Below, one piece after another: positions 35,536 to 44,345 of a DNA stretch of 58,062 nt. The position numbers and the translations under genes were made by a program. The DNA is from Promethearchaeota archaeon (GTDB lineage Archaea; Asgardarchaeota; Lokiarchaeia; Sigynarchaeales; SOKP01). The stretch lies in assembly GCA_014730295.1 (NCBI GenBank), contig WJIN01000393.1:1-58062 (forward strand). The letters run 5' to 3'. Position 1 is the stretch's first letter. Every line of letters begins with the position of its first letter. Below the pieces are notes generated by a model, which saw nothing but the letters and a program-made list of their open reading frames with translations, was not told the origin of the DNA and ran no database searches.

Positions 35536-36576
35536 ATGATGAAAGCTTCCGCAGAAACTCATCCCAATATTGCCTTAATTAAATATTGGGGAAGGAACCC
35601 AAATTTCCCATCTCGCCTCAATATCCCGACGAATGATAGTATAAGCATGACTAAGGAAACGATTCACAGCGATAAATCCAATATAGAATTATTAACTCAT
35701 ACAACTATTGAGTTTTCTGAAAATTATGAGGATGATGAGGGCTTTTTAAAAACCGAGACCGACTTACTTCCATTTAATGAAATTCAAATGATAAGAATAA
35801 AAAAAGTGGTTGATCCATTAAGAAGATTAGCACAAACATCTTTAAATTTTAAGATGGTCAGTGAGAATAAATTTCCAACAGCAGCAGGGCTCGCATCGTC
35901 CGCATCAGCCTTTGCAGCCCTCGCTACAGCGGCTAGCAAGGCATTAAAACTGGATTTATCAAAAAAAGTTCTTACTACATTCGCAAGATTGGGGTCGGGG
36001 TCAGCAGCACGCTCTATCCACGGAGGATTTGTTCGCTGGCATAAAGGAGATTCTCACGAAACCTCCTTTGCGGAACAGATCTGTCCCTGCAATGAATTTG
36101 ATATCGCGGCAGTGATAGCTGTCATTGATCGAGGAGAAAAAGCTGTTTCATCGGATGTGGGAATTAATTATGCACACTCGAGTGCTTTCAATCCAGTCAG
36201 AATCACAGAATCCCAAAAACAAGCGAAAAAAATTACCAAGGCCATTTTGAATGATGATTTTCCAACCGTGGGAAAAATCGCAGAAAAAAGTTGTCTCTAT
36301 ATGCATAGCGTAATGATGACTTCGGAGCCCGCATTATTCTATTGGAATCCAGACACATTGAAAGTTATAAAAGCCATTATAAACAACAGAAGGAATGAAG
36401 GAACAGATTTTTATTTTACAGTCGATGCAGGTCCAAATGTCCATTGTTTTTGTAGAATGGAGGATTTGGATCTCGCACAAAATATGCTGCGTAATATCGG
36501 CATTCCAGAACGGAACCTCGTAAGGGTGAGACAAGCAGAACAAGGTTCTAAGGTAGTAGAAAAGCACCTATTCTAA
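35536..36576 (+). CDS. mvaD: Diphosphomevalonate (or phosphomevalonate) decarboxylase
   Basis: A 346-residue GHMP-kinase family decarboxylase. It starts HPNIALIKYWGR (Lys16 of the KYWG motif), has FPTAAGLASSASAFAAL as the ATP loop at about 112-128, then GSGSAARSIHGGFVRW, and the catalytic Asp297 in TVDAGPN. Retention of both Lys and Asp rules out mevalonate 3-kinase, which lacks them. It makes IPP from mevalonate diphosphate, or isopentenyl phosphate from phosphomevalonate as in haloarchaea; motifs do not separate the two. A possible alternative ATG is the second codon. It completes the mevalonate set here apart from the kinases. Confidence 0.88.
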   Translation: MMKASAETHPNIALIKYWGRNPNFPSRLNIPTNDSISMTKETIHSDKSNIELLTHTTIEFSENYEDDEGFLKTETDLLPFNEIQMIRIKKVVDPLRRLAQTSLNFKMVSENKFPTAAGLASSASAFAALATAASKALKLDLSKKVLTTFARLGSGSAARSIHGGFVRWHKGDSHETSFAEQICPCNEFDIAAVIAVIDRGEKAVSSDVGINYAHSSAFNPVRITESQKQAKKITKAILNDDFPTVGKIAEKSCLYMHSVMMTSEPALFYWNPDTLKVIKAIINNRRNEGTDFYFTVDAGPNVHCFCRMEDLDLAQNMLRNIGIPERNLVRVRQAEQGSKVVEKHLF

Positions 36577-36660
36577 ATGAATACTTCTTATAGTCTATTG
36601 AATTGAAAAACTTAATTAGAATTTAATTATTAAGAAAAAAATAAAAGGAGAAATAAAAGA

Positions 36661-37260
36661 ATGAGAAGAGAGATCGATTTTAGATTTGTAATCAAGCTAA
36701 TAATCGTGATGTTCCTAATTACTCCTATCTTTTTTGGGTTTAGCAGTGAGTTTCTTTTACCCCAAAAAATTAATGTTTTTTCCATATCTATTGTTCTCTT
36801 CGGGATAATCTTGATCTTTATTCTAAGTGAAATTACAGTGAGATATCAAATTTCAGAAGCTAGTTTTGAAAACCTTAAATCTCACGAAGTTATTGAGAGC
36901 TTTATTTCCTCAGATTATTTTACGCTTTACTCAACTTTTCTAATAACAATGATAATGGAAGAGTTGATTTTCAGGTTTTATATTGTGGGCTTATTGATTC
37001 ATTTTACTGGGAGCTTTTATACAATTCTTGTTTCGGGCATTATCTTTTCATTATTCCATATTCATACGTGGTTTTCTCATCATAATAGAGATATAACTCT
37101 AATTTTTTTAGCCTATTCATTTTTGCTGGGTTTATTAAATGCGTATATCTTGATTACCCTCGGAATCCTTTTTAGTATCTTTGTCCATTATTTCCTTGCT
37201 TTAGCATTCTATTATGAAATTTACAGAAAGTTCGATAAAACGAATAGAGAGAGGTTTTAG
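36661..37260 (+). CDS. CPBP-family intramembrane metalloprotease (CAAX protease type)
   Basis: A 199-residue protein with about five membrane helices and the CPBP (Abi/Rce1) motifs: Glu100-Glu101-x3-Arg105 in MEELIFRFY, His133 in FSLFHIH, and His176 in FVHYFLA. In eukaryotes Rce1 cleaves prenylated proteins, while many prokaryotic members have other or unknown targets. Motif completeness suggests an active protease. It follows the mevalonate decarboxylase by 84 bases, with AGGAG before its ATG, and is immediately upstream of the PIG-L gene. Its neighbourhood with isoprenoid genes is suggestive but does not prove a prenyl-protein substrate. Confidence 0.82.
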   Translation: MRREIDFRFVIKLIIVMFLITPIFFGFSSEFLLPQKINVFSISIVLFGIILIFILSEITVRYQISEASFENLKSHEVIESFISSDYFTLYSTFLITMIMEELIFRFYIVGLLIHFTGSFYTILVSGIIFSLFHIHTWFSHHNRDITLIFLAYSFLLGLLNAYILITLGILFSIFVHYFLALAFYYEIYRKFDKTNRERF

Positions 37261-37264
37261 ATCA

Positions 37265-38149
37265 ATGAGCGACCTATCGAAATACACCGTAATATTCTTT
37301 ACCCCACATGCTGATGATATTGAACTTGGGATTCCATTTATGTATTTGGAAAGCTTAAGGTTAGGGAATAAAGTCGTGGAGGTAGTAATGACTAATAACG
37401 CCTACGGAACAGAATATGATAAATTAAAAGGAAAACGACTAGAAGAGATTAGAATTAAAGAATTGGACGAAGCTAATAGAGTTTTTGAAAAAGCATCAAG
37501 AAAAAAAGTAAAAGTTATTAGAATGGGCTATATAGATGGCCATCTTCCATTAAACAATGAATCCTTGAATAAAGTGATGAATCTAATTAAGCAACTAAAG
37601 CCAGCCATAATTTTTGCACCAGATCCATGGTTTGCCCAAGATTTTCATGCTGATCACCTAAATACTGGTCGTCTGGTATTTTTCTCTCTCAAAAAACTGA
37701 AGCGACAATCTCGACCTAAAAGAACTTTTTATTATTATTCCACAAAGACACATTTTTATCTCAAATGCCGGTGGAAAGATTTTAAAATCGTTAAGGAAGC
37801 ATTAGAAAAGCATAAAAGTCAATATTCTTCCTTCCAGAGCAAATTAATTATTACTTTTTATAATAAACTAAGTATTTTGAGACATCTCTTGGAAACAAAG
37901 AACACGTCGGAGAGTTTGCGAGAACAAAAACACTCTGAAAATGGACAACCTTTAGCTCCTCCTAAATTTAATGATATGAGTTTTAGAGATCGTGTTATCT
38001 ATTATTTATTTTCAAATATAACTATTTGGGGATATGTTAAGTTTTATAATTTTTCTCCTGAACAATTAGGATTCAACATGAACTATAAAAATAAAGATCT
38101 ACTCAAATCTTTAGATAAAAGGTATAAATACAGATATCAGAATAATTAG
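37265..38149 (+). CDS. PIG-L (LmbE-like) family deacetylase
   Basis: About 294 residues. The zinc-site motif PHADDIELG is at about 14-22, with later EIRIKELDEANRVF and DFHADHLNTGR supplying the third ligand. These enzymes N-deacetylate GlcNAc-lipids, mycothiol precursors or similar. ATG 37265 is chosen because GAGAGG lies 10-15 bases upstream and the catalytic domain begins right after; an upstream ATG at 37214 would overlap the protease gene by 47 bases. The C-terminal ~90 residues, rich in aromatic and basic residues, are not typical of the family. A role in glycolipid synthesis is plausible. Confidence 0.82.
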   Translation: MSDLSKYTVIFFTPHADDIELGIPFMYLESLRLGNKVVEVVMTNNAYGTEYDKLKGKRLEEIRIKELDEANRVFEKASRKKVKVIRMGYIDGHLPLNNESLNKVMNLIKQLKPAIIFAPDPWFAQDFHADHLNTGRLVFFSLKKLKRQSRPKRTFYYYSTKTHFYLKCRWKDFKIVKEALEKHKSQYSSFQSKLIITFYNKLSILRHLLETKNTSESLREQKHSENGQPLAPPKFNDMSFRDRVIYYLFSNITIWGYVKFYNFSPEQLGFNMNYKNKDLLKSLDKRYKYRYQNN

Positions 38150-38167
38150 ATGGATGGATGAGATTTA

Positions 38168-38509
38168 TTATAAGATCTTGTCCAAAATATCCGCCATTTC
38201 ATTTTCTAGAATGATTTCATCATCGTTAAATAGCGCAGCATAAAAAAGCGCCTTCATAATTTTTCTAGAATTGCGAATCTTTTCCAATAAATATTTCACA
38301 CCATCTTTCATAGTGTATAAATCTTTCTTGCTATATAAATCGTTAATCTCATAATCGAAATAATAATCAACTTTTTTCTCAATTTCGTTTTTATATTCTT
38401 TTGAGAATATTTTCTTAACATCCTCATCACTCGTGGAAGTCTGGAAGATATCCTCTAATAGGTCTCGAAATGCATCGATCGTCAAATGAATTGATTGGTT
38501 ATCTTTCAT
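38168..38509 (-). CDS. Hypothetical helical protein
   Basis: A 113-residue acidic, lysine-rich, mostly helical protein. It has no cysteines, no membrane segment and no recognised motif. ORF length, codon use like its neighbours and an intact frame support a real gene. It converges with the PIG-L gene with 18 bases between and stands 175 bases from the methionine synthase-like gene. Nothing in the sequence points to a function. Confidence 0.5.
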   Translation of the reverse strand: MKDNQSIHLTIDAFRDLLEDIFQTSTSDEDVKKIFSKEYKNEIEKKVDYYFDYEINDLYSKKDLYTMKDGVKYLLEKIRNSRKIMKALFYAALFNDDEIILENEMADILDKIL

Positions 38510-38684
38510 AATTTTTCAAATGTTTACTGAAAAATAAACCATTTCACTTTGAATTATAATAATAAAACATATTAGGTGAGGTTTTTAAATTTGAATTATA
38601 GAGATAATAACTTTGAAAGGTATTTTGTTATTCTAAGCTATGATCTCTCGCTTTCTAAAAATTTTTCTATATTTTATGGAGATA

Positions 38685-39743
38685 TCACGCTTTATAAGAG
38701 TTATGAACCTTTTGTATTACTCGTGCAGTTCTATTAAGCAATTCAAATGCTAATTGAGGAGGAGTCCAACCTGATAATCCACAATCAGGTCCTATGAATT
38801 TTAGTCGGTCTTTATAATGATTAAGCGCAACTTTCAGGTTGTTTTCAATTTGTTCCTCCGAATCTATTAAGCTCAATAAGCCATTGTAAGTTTTTAATTC
38901 ATCATGGGACATACCCCGATCCAGTTTTTCCGCCATTATCCCATTAATATCAGTTCTTGTAATACCCACTCGTATACATTTATCATGCTCATCCAATAAA
39001 TTCTTTGAAATCACATTTGAGTGATCAGAAGCATATTCACATGTCAACACATCGATATTTTCAGTGCGAAGGGGGATATTCGAATGATTTAAACTATGAA
39101 GATGGATTTGACTAATACAATCGATATTTTGCAAACACTTATCAAATATCCTAATGAGAGTATCATCCTCAACATTTACTAAATCTACATATCCAAAGGA
39201 AGGCTCATCTATCGAAATTGTTGATGTTTTTATATATTTATTAGAATAAAGACTATTTTTGATAAAGTGATTGATTGATTTCGCATAGTTTAAAGCCATA
39301 TCTTCATAAACGGTGAATGAATGGCGTTTAATATACAATTCTATTGGGCCACTGATACAAATTTTAATATTCAAGGGTTCTTGTGTTTTTTCATAATTTT
39401 CTTTAGCAAATTTTTCAAGGTAATTCATCTCTGGGATAATTGCTTTTTCTTTTTCTATTAATCCTACTATCTTTTCATATTCTTGGAGAGGCTTTAAAAA
39501 TTGATCGTACATATTCATATGTTGTGGATAATTGACAACCTCTACTCCAGCATCTAATTTCTTTGTAAGGGAGGAATAAATTGGTTCAATCACATTACTC
39601 AATATCCCTCTATGAGAAAAAACATCAAATCCATTGATTATAGCAGAATAGGCCTTCCAATAAAAATTAGTAAAGACTTCTTTATCTACATTTTCTGGAA
39701 GAGGAAAACTACCCACATCGTCGAAAATCGGAAATTCGGTCAA
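38685..39743 (-). CDS. MetE-like methionine synthase core (folate-independent type)
   Basis: A 352-residue protein equal to the C-terminal catalytic half of MetE, as in archaea. It opens FDDVGSFPLP and ends with FIGPDCGLSGWTPPQLA. Zinc ligands expected from MetE are a His-x-Cys pair and a later Cys. Here the region reads IHLHS (His214-x-His216), with Cys235 in VLTCEYASD and Cys321 in GPDCGL, so the pair is altered. Archaeal core enzymes take methyl groups from corrinoid proteins rather than folate, which fits the corrinoid genes nearby. The start appears to be TTG 39743, since an in-frame stop lies two codons upstream and the next ATG is too late. Confidence 0.8.
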   Translation of the reverse strand: MTEFPIFDDVGSFPLPENVDKEVFTNFYWKAYSAIINGFDVFSHRGILSNVIEPIYSSLTKKLDAGVEVVNYPQHMNMYDQFLKPLQEYEKIVGLIEKEKAIIPEMNYLEKFAKENYEKTQEPLNIKICISGPIELYIKRHSFTVYEDMALNYAKSINHFIKNSLYSNKYIKTSTISIDEPSFGYVDLVNVEDDTLIRIFDKCLQNIDCISQIHLHSLNHSNIPLRTENIDVLTCEYASDHSNVISKNLLDEHDKCIRVGITRTDINGIMAEKLDRGMSHDELKTYNGLLSLIDSEEQIENNLKVALNHYKDRLKFIGPDCGLSGWTPPQLAFELLNRTARVIQKVHNSYKA

Positions 39744-39955
39744 AATCTAAGGAATTAGGGGAATTTTAGATACTATTTTTAAGAATTAGAATCTAATAAA
39801 ATTTTCTACTTAGAACCTCTCTTCTCATGTTATTTATTAAGTAGTAATATTATGAGATTAATATAATAGGAAACTTGTCCTAGGAATTTAAATGTAATTA
39901 TTCCCTTATTCATATTAGTGAAAAGAATAGTAACCGAGAAATTATCCAATAAAAA

Positions 39956-40537
39956 ATGGAAAAATCAACTATTAAAAAATCAAGCTATCACTTAAATCGA
40001 GGTTTAATTCATTATTATTTCGGAAATGGAAAAGGAAAAACCACCACTCTTATTGGTTCAATAATAAGAGGATTAGGGCATGGCCTAAAACCGATTTTAA
40101 TTCAATATTTAAAATCTCACAATAATGGAGAAAATGGGAGAAAGGGGTATTTCATGGGCGAGATCCATTTTCTCCAACCTTTTATTGAAATTAAGCAATT
40201 TGGTACCGGCGATTTTATAAACAGCGATAAAAGCAAATCAGATAAAGATATTATATTGGCAGAAAAAGGATTTGAATTTGCTAAAAAGACAATATATTCA
40301 GGAAAATACGATATTGTGGGTCTTGATGAAATAATCAATGCTATATCATTGAATTTAATAGACATAAGTGAGCTTATCACCTTATTAAAACACAAACCCA
40401 ATCATGTAGAAGTTTTCATTACCGGTGCAATGTATTATAAAAAATTGGTGAATATTGCGGATTATTCTATTGGATATAATTGTTACAGACATCCATATGA
40501 GGAGGGTGTAGAAGCAAGAAAGGGGATTGAATTTTAA
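39956..40537 (+). CDS. Corrinoid adenosyltransferase, CobA/BtuR type
   Basis: A 193-residue P-loop ATPase-fold enzyme. The inverted-role P-loop FGNGKGKTTT is at residues 22-31, YDIVGLDEI the Walker-B-like strand, and the C-terminus HPYEEGVEARKGIEF is the CobA/BtuR signature. It transfers the adenosyl group of ATP to cob(I)alamin or cobinamide, making adenosylcobalamin. That cofactor is just what the CarH-like protein at 10380 would need to sense light, and corrinoid is used by the proteins at 46155-47846. It stands alone between two convergent or divergent genes. Slightly divergent within the family but motifs are complete. Confidence 0.9.
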   Translation: MEKSTIKKSSYHLNRGLIHYYFGNGKGKTTTLIGSIIRGLGHGLKPILIQYLKSHNNGENGRKGYFMGEIHFLQPFIEIKQFGTGDFINSDKSKSDKDIILAEKGFEFAKKTIYSGKYDIVGLDEIINAISLNLIDISELITLLKHKPNHVEVFITGAMYYKKLVNIADYSIGYNCYRHPYEEGVEARKGIEF

Positions 40538-40575
40538 ACTATAATAAAATTCCTGTATAAATGGATGGACTAATT

Positions 40576-41919
40576 TTATTTTTCGATTTGAGGAATAAGG
40601 ATTATGAATTTGCTTCCCTTAGAATAATCCCCTTCCACTCGATCTTCAACCCAAATTTTTCCATTAAATATATTAACAATTTTGTTGACAAGTGATAATC
40701 CTAAACCCAAACCCCTCAATTCATTATCTTTTTTAAAAGCTCGAAAGAATATTGATTTCTTTCTCGAATCTTCGATCCCTTTCCCATTATCTTCTATTTC
40801 TATTCTTAGAAAATTTTGGTTATTCTGCTGTGCTCTTTTAAATCGAACGGATATGAAAATTTCTTCATTATCATTATGCTCTATTGCATTCGTTAGTAGG
40901 TTATGGAAAACTTCTAGTATCAACTCATTCACATTTACATAAATTATCGTGGAATATGTTTCAACTTGAACATCAATTTTTTTATCTTTATAGTAAGCTT
41001 TAATTTGATCCAAGACATTCTTTAACTTTGAAACGATTTCCAATTTTTTCAAAAAAATTTCTTTTTTTTCAAGATGTGAAAGCATTCTAAGATTTTCAAT
41101 TAATTTTGAACCTCTATATACTTGATTTCTAATCATTTTGAGATAAGCCCTTTCTCTCTCCTTACTTTGGTTAGGATTATTTATTAAGAGTATTTGTATC
41201 GCAGATAAGATTATTTGGAGCATATTATTGATATCGTGGATAAAGACATCCTTATAGAATTCAGCTCGACTGAACGACTCCCAGAATTTTTTTTCAGTAT
41301 TCTTTCTTCTATTTTCAATAGGCGCTGATGTGGCAGTTAATAATAAGGTTGCGTAGAGCATAACCTTCATGATATAAGCTAACTCCCAAACCAATTCCAG
41401 ATTATAATTATGAAGAACAGAGAAAAATAAAGTCAAAAAGGAAAAAATCACTGTAAATAGCATCAAAATATGAGTTATGGATTTTTCCTTTTTATATAAC
41501 CGAATCATAATAAAGGCAATCAGAAATAAAAAGACCATCACAGATATTTGGATGATATTTATTAAAGATACTTGTAGGATACCCAGAATGATTATGATCA
41601 AGAAATTTGAAATCAATATTGATGAGATCAAATATAATTTTGATTTGATTTGCTGGTCTGGCAATATTTTTTGAAAATATTCAAATATTATGGAAAAACC
41701 TAAAAATAAGGTGGTTAAAAGATAAAAAACGTTTCCGAAAATTCGATAATCTTGATCAATATGGCGAAATAAAAAAATAAATGAACCTATAGCGAGGCTA
41801 ATGGCTGTTGCTATCCATAATTTTGGATACGCTCGCTTATTATACATAAAAACAAACAAACTTACAGTTATGAAGGAAAATACTGCAAGTATTAAATCTA
41901 AATAAATCTCCTCAAGCAT
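40576..41919 (-). CDS. Membrane-bound sensor histidine kinase with HDINN box
   Basis: A 447-residue kinase. Residues 1-200 contain about seven membrane helices and short loops; this membrane sensor region resembles in style the free 7-helix proteins at 20205 and 22209. The phosphoacceptor region is YKDVFIHDINNML with His228. The ATPase domain follows with LTNAIEHNDNE, DNGKGIED and LRGLGLGLSLVNK, and ends KIWVEDRVEGDYSKGSKF. It shares the H-box and C-terminal phrases with the kinases at 11592 and 14981. No response regulator is adjacent. The signal, possibly a membrane or lipid-soluble cue, is unknown. Confidence 0.9.
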   Translation of the reverse strand: MLEEIYLDLILAVFSFITVSLFVFMYNKRAYPKLWIATAISLAIGSFIFLFRHIDQDYRIFGNVFYLLTTLFLGFSIIFEYFQKILPDQQIKSKLYLISSILISNFLIIIILGILQVSLINIIQISVMVFLFLIAFIMIRLYKKEKSITHILMLFTVIFSFLTLFFSVLHNYNLELVWELAYIMKVMLYATLLLTATSAPIENRRKNTEKKFWESFSRAEFYKDVFIHDINNMLQIILSAIQILLINNPNQSKERERAYLKMIRNQVYRGSKLIENLRMLSHLEKKEIFLKKLEIVSKLKNVLDQIKAYYKDKKIDVQVETYSTIIYVNVNELILEVFHNLLTNAIEHNDNEEIFISVRFKRAQQNNQNFLRIEIEDNGKGIEDSRKKSIFFRAFKKDNELRGLGLGLSLVNKIVNIFNGKIWVEDRVEGDYSKGSKFIILIPQIEK

Positions 41920-42160
41920 TACACATCAACCCTCCGGAAGATTTAAACTTAATCCGAAAGTTTTGTTAAGTAAAGATAATAGTGCGAATTTTTAAATTTA
42001 ATTGAATTTTAATTTATCTTTTACACAGACTTGGCTTTTTATTTGGTTTAGATATTTATTAAGGTTTTTCTTTAGGTGTTACTAATTTGTTAAAAAGTTT
42101 ACAATATAATTCGCTATGAAAAAAGAAGAATTGTAAATCTAAATTGACCAACTGAAAGAA

Positions 42161-42168
42161 TTTATATA
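42161..42168 (+). promoter_or_regulatory. TATA box with purine-rich BRE-like element
   Basis: GAAAGAA followed by TTTATATA, about 50 bases before ATG 42219. An AGAGGA SD lies at about 42205-42210, so this gene has a normal leader, unlike some neighbours. Confidence 0.5.
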
Positions 42169-42218
42169 CTTTAAGGTGAAATTTATATTATAGTTATAAC
42201 TAATCAGAGGAAAAAAAT

Positions 42219-43064
42219 ATGGAAAAGCGTTTTAAAATCCCATTAGTAGTATCAGTAATTCTAATTGTTTTAGTCATATTTCTTCAATTCGGTTTACCAT
42301 TAATATTTGGAGGCGGTTCTATCAAGGGGGATATGATTCCATTAATCCCCGGAGAAGGATTAATAGATCTAATTGTTTCAATTTCAATCCCTTTCATTTT
42401 TATGTTCATATCTCTTCTAATAGGGCCCCTTATGAATTTGTTCTTTATCTTTTTACATAAAATAATCCGATTGAATAAATATGAATATTTTAAAATCTCC
42501 TATGAAAAAGAAATGCCGGGAAGAACGATACTCTTACGCGCTATCTTCCCCGGCTTATTAGCTGTGAACATTGCAATATATCTGAGCCTATATGGAACGT
42601 TTAATGATTTATTTCATCCAAGCGCAGGAAATATTGAAGAATTGCCAATTGTAATAGAATGGATTTCAATCATAATTGGTGCACCAATCGCCTCTATCAT
42701 CGTAATTCCTCTTTGGATCCTTGATTCTTCAGGTCTAATGTGTGCTAAAAAAATAGATGAATATAATCGTCCCGTAGCACCTGATATCGAGAGTGTTGGA
42801 AGATTTTATAAAAAGTTGTTGAAAGGGTTCGTAGGAATTTCTACAGTAGTCAGTTATAGTTTAATCCTTTTTCAATATTTCACGACTACGAGCGACTTTT
42901 CATCAATATATATAGTGTTTATAGATCCTATCGTAATAATATTCACATTTGCTCCGATATCTCTTTTTATTGAAATGAGAGCTCCAGACTATAATAAGCG
43001 AATGGATTCTTATTACGAAAAATTAGATATTGATACTACCCCAAGAACAATTAAAATCGAATAA
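42219..43064 (+). CDS. Multi-helix membrane protein of unknown function
   Basis: A 281-residue protein with about six membrane helices at roughly 9-29, 50-80, 108-130, 145-168, 205-225 and 235-255. A glycine-rich segment (FGGGSIKGDMIPLIPGEG) lies between helices 1 and 2, and a polar loop (KKIDEYNRPVAPDIESVGRF) between helices 4 and 5. No family is recognised. A good TATA/BRE, a clear SD and a strong poly-T terminator delimit it as a single-gene transcript. The absence of charged residues inside helices gives no hint of transport or catalysis. Confidence 0.65.
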   Translation: MEKRFKIPLVVSVILIVLVIFLQFGLPLIFGGGSIKGDMIPLIPGEGLIDLIVSISIPFIFMFISLLIGPLMNLFFIFLHKIIRLNKYEYFKISYEKEMPGRTILLRAIFPGLLAVNIAIYLSLYGTFNDLFHPSAGNIEELPIVIEWISIIIGAPIASIIVIPLWILDSSGLMCAKKIDEYNRPVAPDIESVGRFYKKLLKGFVGISTVVSYSLILFQYFTTTSDFSSIYIVFIDPIVIIFTFAPISLFIEMRAPDYNKRMDSYYEKLDIDTTPRTIKIE

Positions 43065-43079
43065 AATTTTTAATAAAGA

Positions 43080-43096
43080 TTTTTTTTTATCTTTTT
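43080..43096 (+). terminator. Poly-T terminator of membrane protein gene
   Basis: Nine consecutive T followed by a second run of five T, 16-32 bases after the stop at 43064. This is a typical archaeal terminator. Confidence 0.6.
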
Positions 43097-43172
43097 AGAA
43101 AATTAGCACTATCCTCTCTTTTAAAGTCTAGAAAGCAGATATTATCATAAAAACAAATAAAAATTCTTCTTT

Positions 43173-44306
43173 ATGAGTAAAGTTGGAATAGCGACTCTTC
43201 CGCTCCATAGTTCAAAGGCACCTCACTGGCTTTTAAAGCGTATGATCACTTTAGGAAAACCTATAATCGATATATTATATGATTTAGAGGGGTCAGATGG
43301 TATTCTAAGAAGATTATCGGATACCTATTGGTTTCAAGCATTGGCGTGTATATTAGGATTTGATTGGCACTCAAGCGGATGTACAACGGTTTTAGGTGGT
43401 ATATTAAAACAGGTGATTACTCCAAAAGATCATGGTCTAATTGTAGCTGGGGGAAAAGGGAAGAATTCCACTAAAGTGAAAGACCATCTCAATGAGCAAG
43501 CTAAACTACTCGATTATTCAGAAGATAATGTAAATCATTTTACTGAAATAAGTAGGCTCGTGGCCAAGGTCGATAACGCTGCAATCCAAGATGGGTTTCG
43601 CTTATACCATCATCTAATGATCATCTCAGATAATAATTGGGCGATTGTCCAACAAGGTTTAGACAAAGATATTAAAAAAGCCCGTCGATATCATTGGCTT
43701 TCGGATGGCTTGGAGGATTTTATTAATGATCCTCATACTGATATTATAACTCAACAATATAAAAATCGGGTATTAGATATGGCAACAAAAAAGAGTGAAA
43801 AGTGCCGTAAGGTTTCATTAGATTTAGTAAAAGAGGGTTCTCGGAGAATCAGGCAATACCTTTCTAGAATACACGACGTCAATCAGACCAGCATCTACCA
43901 TTTCGCGAGTCCTGAAAAAGCTATAAAGTTACAGAAAATACCTCATCTCGATATGCCAGTTCCGTTCACTTTGAAATGGGAGAGCATTGATTTGGCAAAG
44001 GAGCTCAGTTCGAGAGATTATACTGACATATTAAAGATTAATGGTTTAGGACCCGGAATGATCAGGGCATTAGCATTAATATCTGAATTTATATGGGGTG
44101 AAGCTCCGAGCTGGAAAGATCCCGCAAAATATGCCTATGCTGTAGGTGGAAAAGATGGAATTCCCTATCCCGTCAATCTTAATCGGATGGAAAAATGTGC
44201 AACGATTTTAAGGGAGGCTATCGATCAATCTCGTTTAGAAAAAAAGGACAAATTGAACGCCCTTAAACGCTTACATAAATTTAATAGCAGAAAAACACTA
44301 TTTTAG
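43173..44306 (+). CDS. DUF763 family protein
   Basis: A 377-residue member of DUF763, recognised from VGIATLPLHSSKAPHWL at the N-terminus, LGFDWHSSGCTTVLGG at about 70-85, GGKGKNSTKVKDHL, the YHHLMIISDNNWAIVQQG strand block, and the C-terminal helix-hairpin-helix ILKINGLGPGMIRALALI with KDGIPYPVNLNRM. The family occurs in archaea and bacteria and has no established function. The HhH-like element suggests DNA binding. Length and motifs are normal. It is a monocistronic gene, convergent with a zinc-ribbon membrane protein gene. Confidence 0.88.
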   Translation: MSKVGIATLPLHSSKAPHWLLKRMITLGKPIIDILYDLEGSDGILRRLSDTYWFQALACILGFDWHSSGCTTVLGGILKQVITPKDHGLIVAGGKGKNSTKVKDHLNEQAKLLDYSEDNVNHFTEISRLVAKVDNAAIQDGFRLYHHLMIISDNNWAIVQQGLDKDIKKARRYHWLSDGLEDFINDPHTDIITQQYKNRVLDMATKKSEKCRKVSLDLVKEGSRRIRQYLSRIHDVNQTSIYHFASPEKAIKLQKIPHLDMPVPFTLKWESIDLAKELSSRDYTDILKINGLGPGMIRALALISEFIWGEAPSWKDPAKYAYAVGGKDGIPYPVNLNRMEKCATILREAIDQSRLEKKDKLNALKRLHKFNSRKTLF

Positions 44307-44345
44307 AACTTTAATGATAATTCAAAAAGAAAGGAAAATAAAATT

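Noticed and set aside
35536..36576. Mevalonate 3-kinase (Thermoplasma type) instead of decarboxylase
   Set aside because: The KYWG Lys and the DAGPN Asp needed for decarboxylation are both present.
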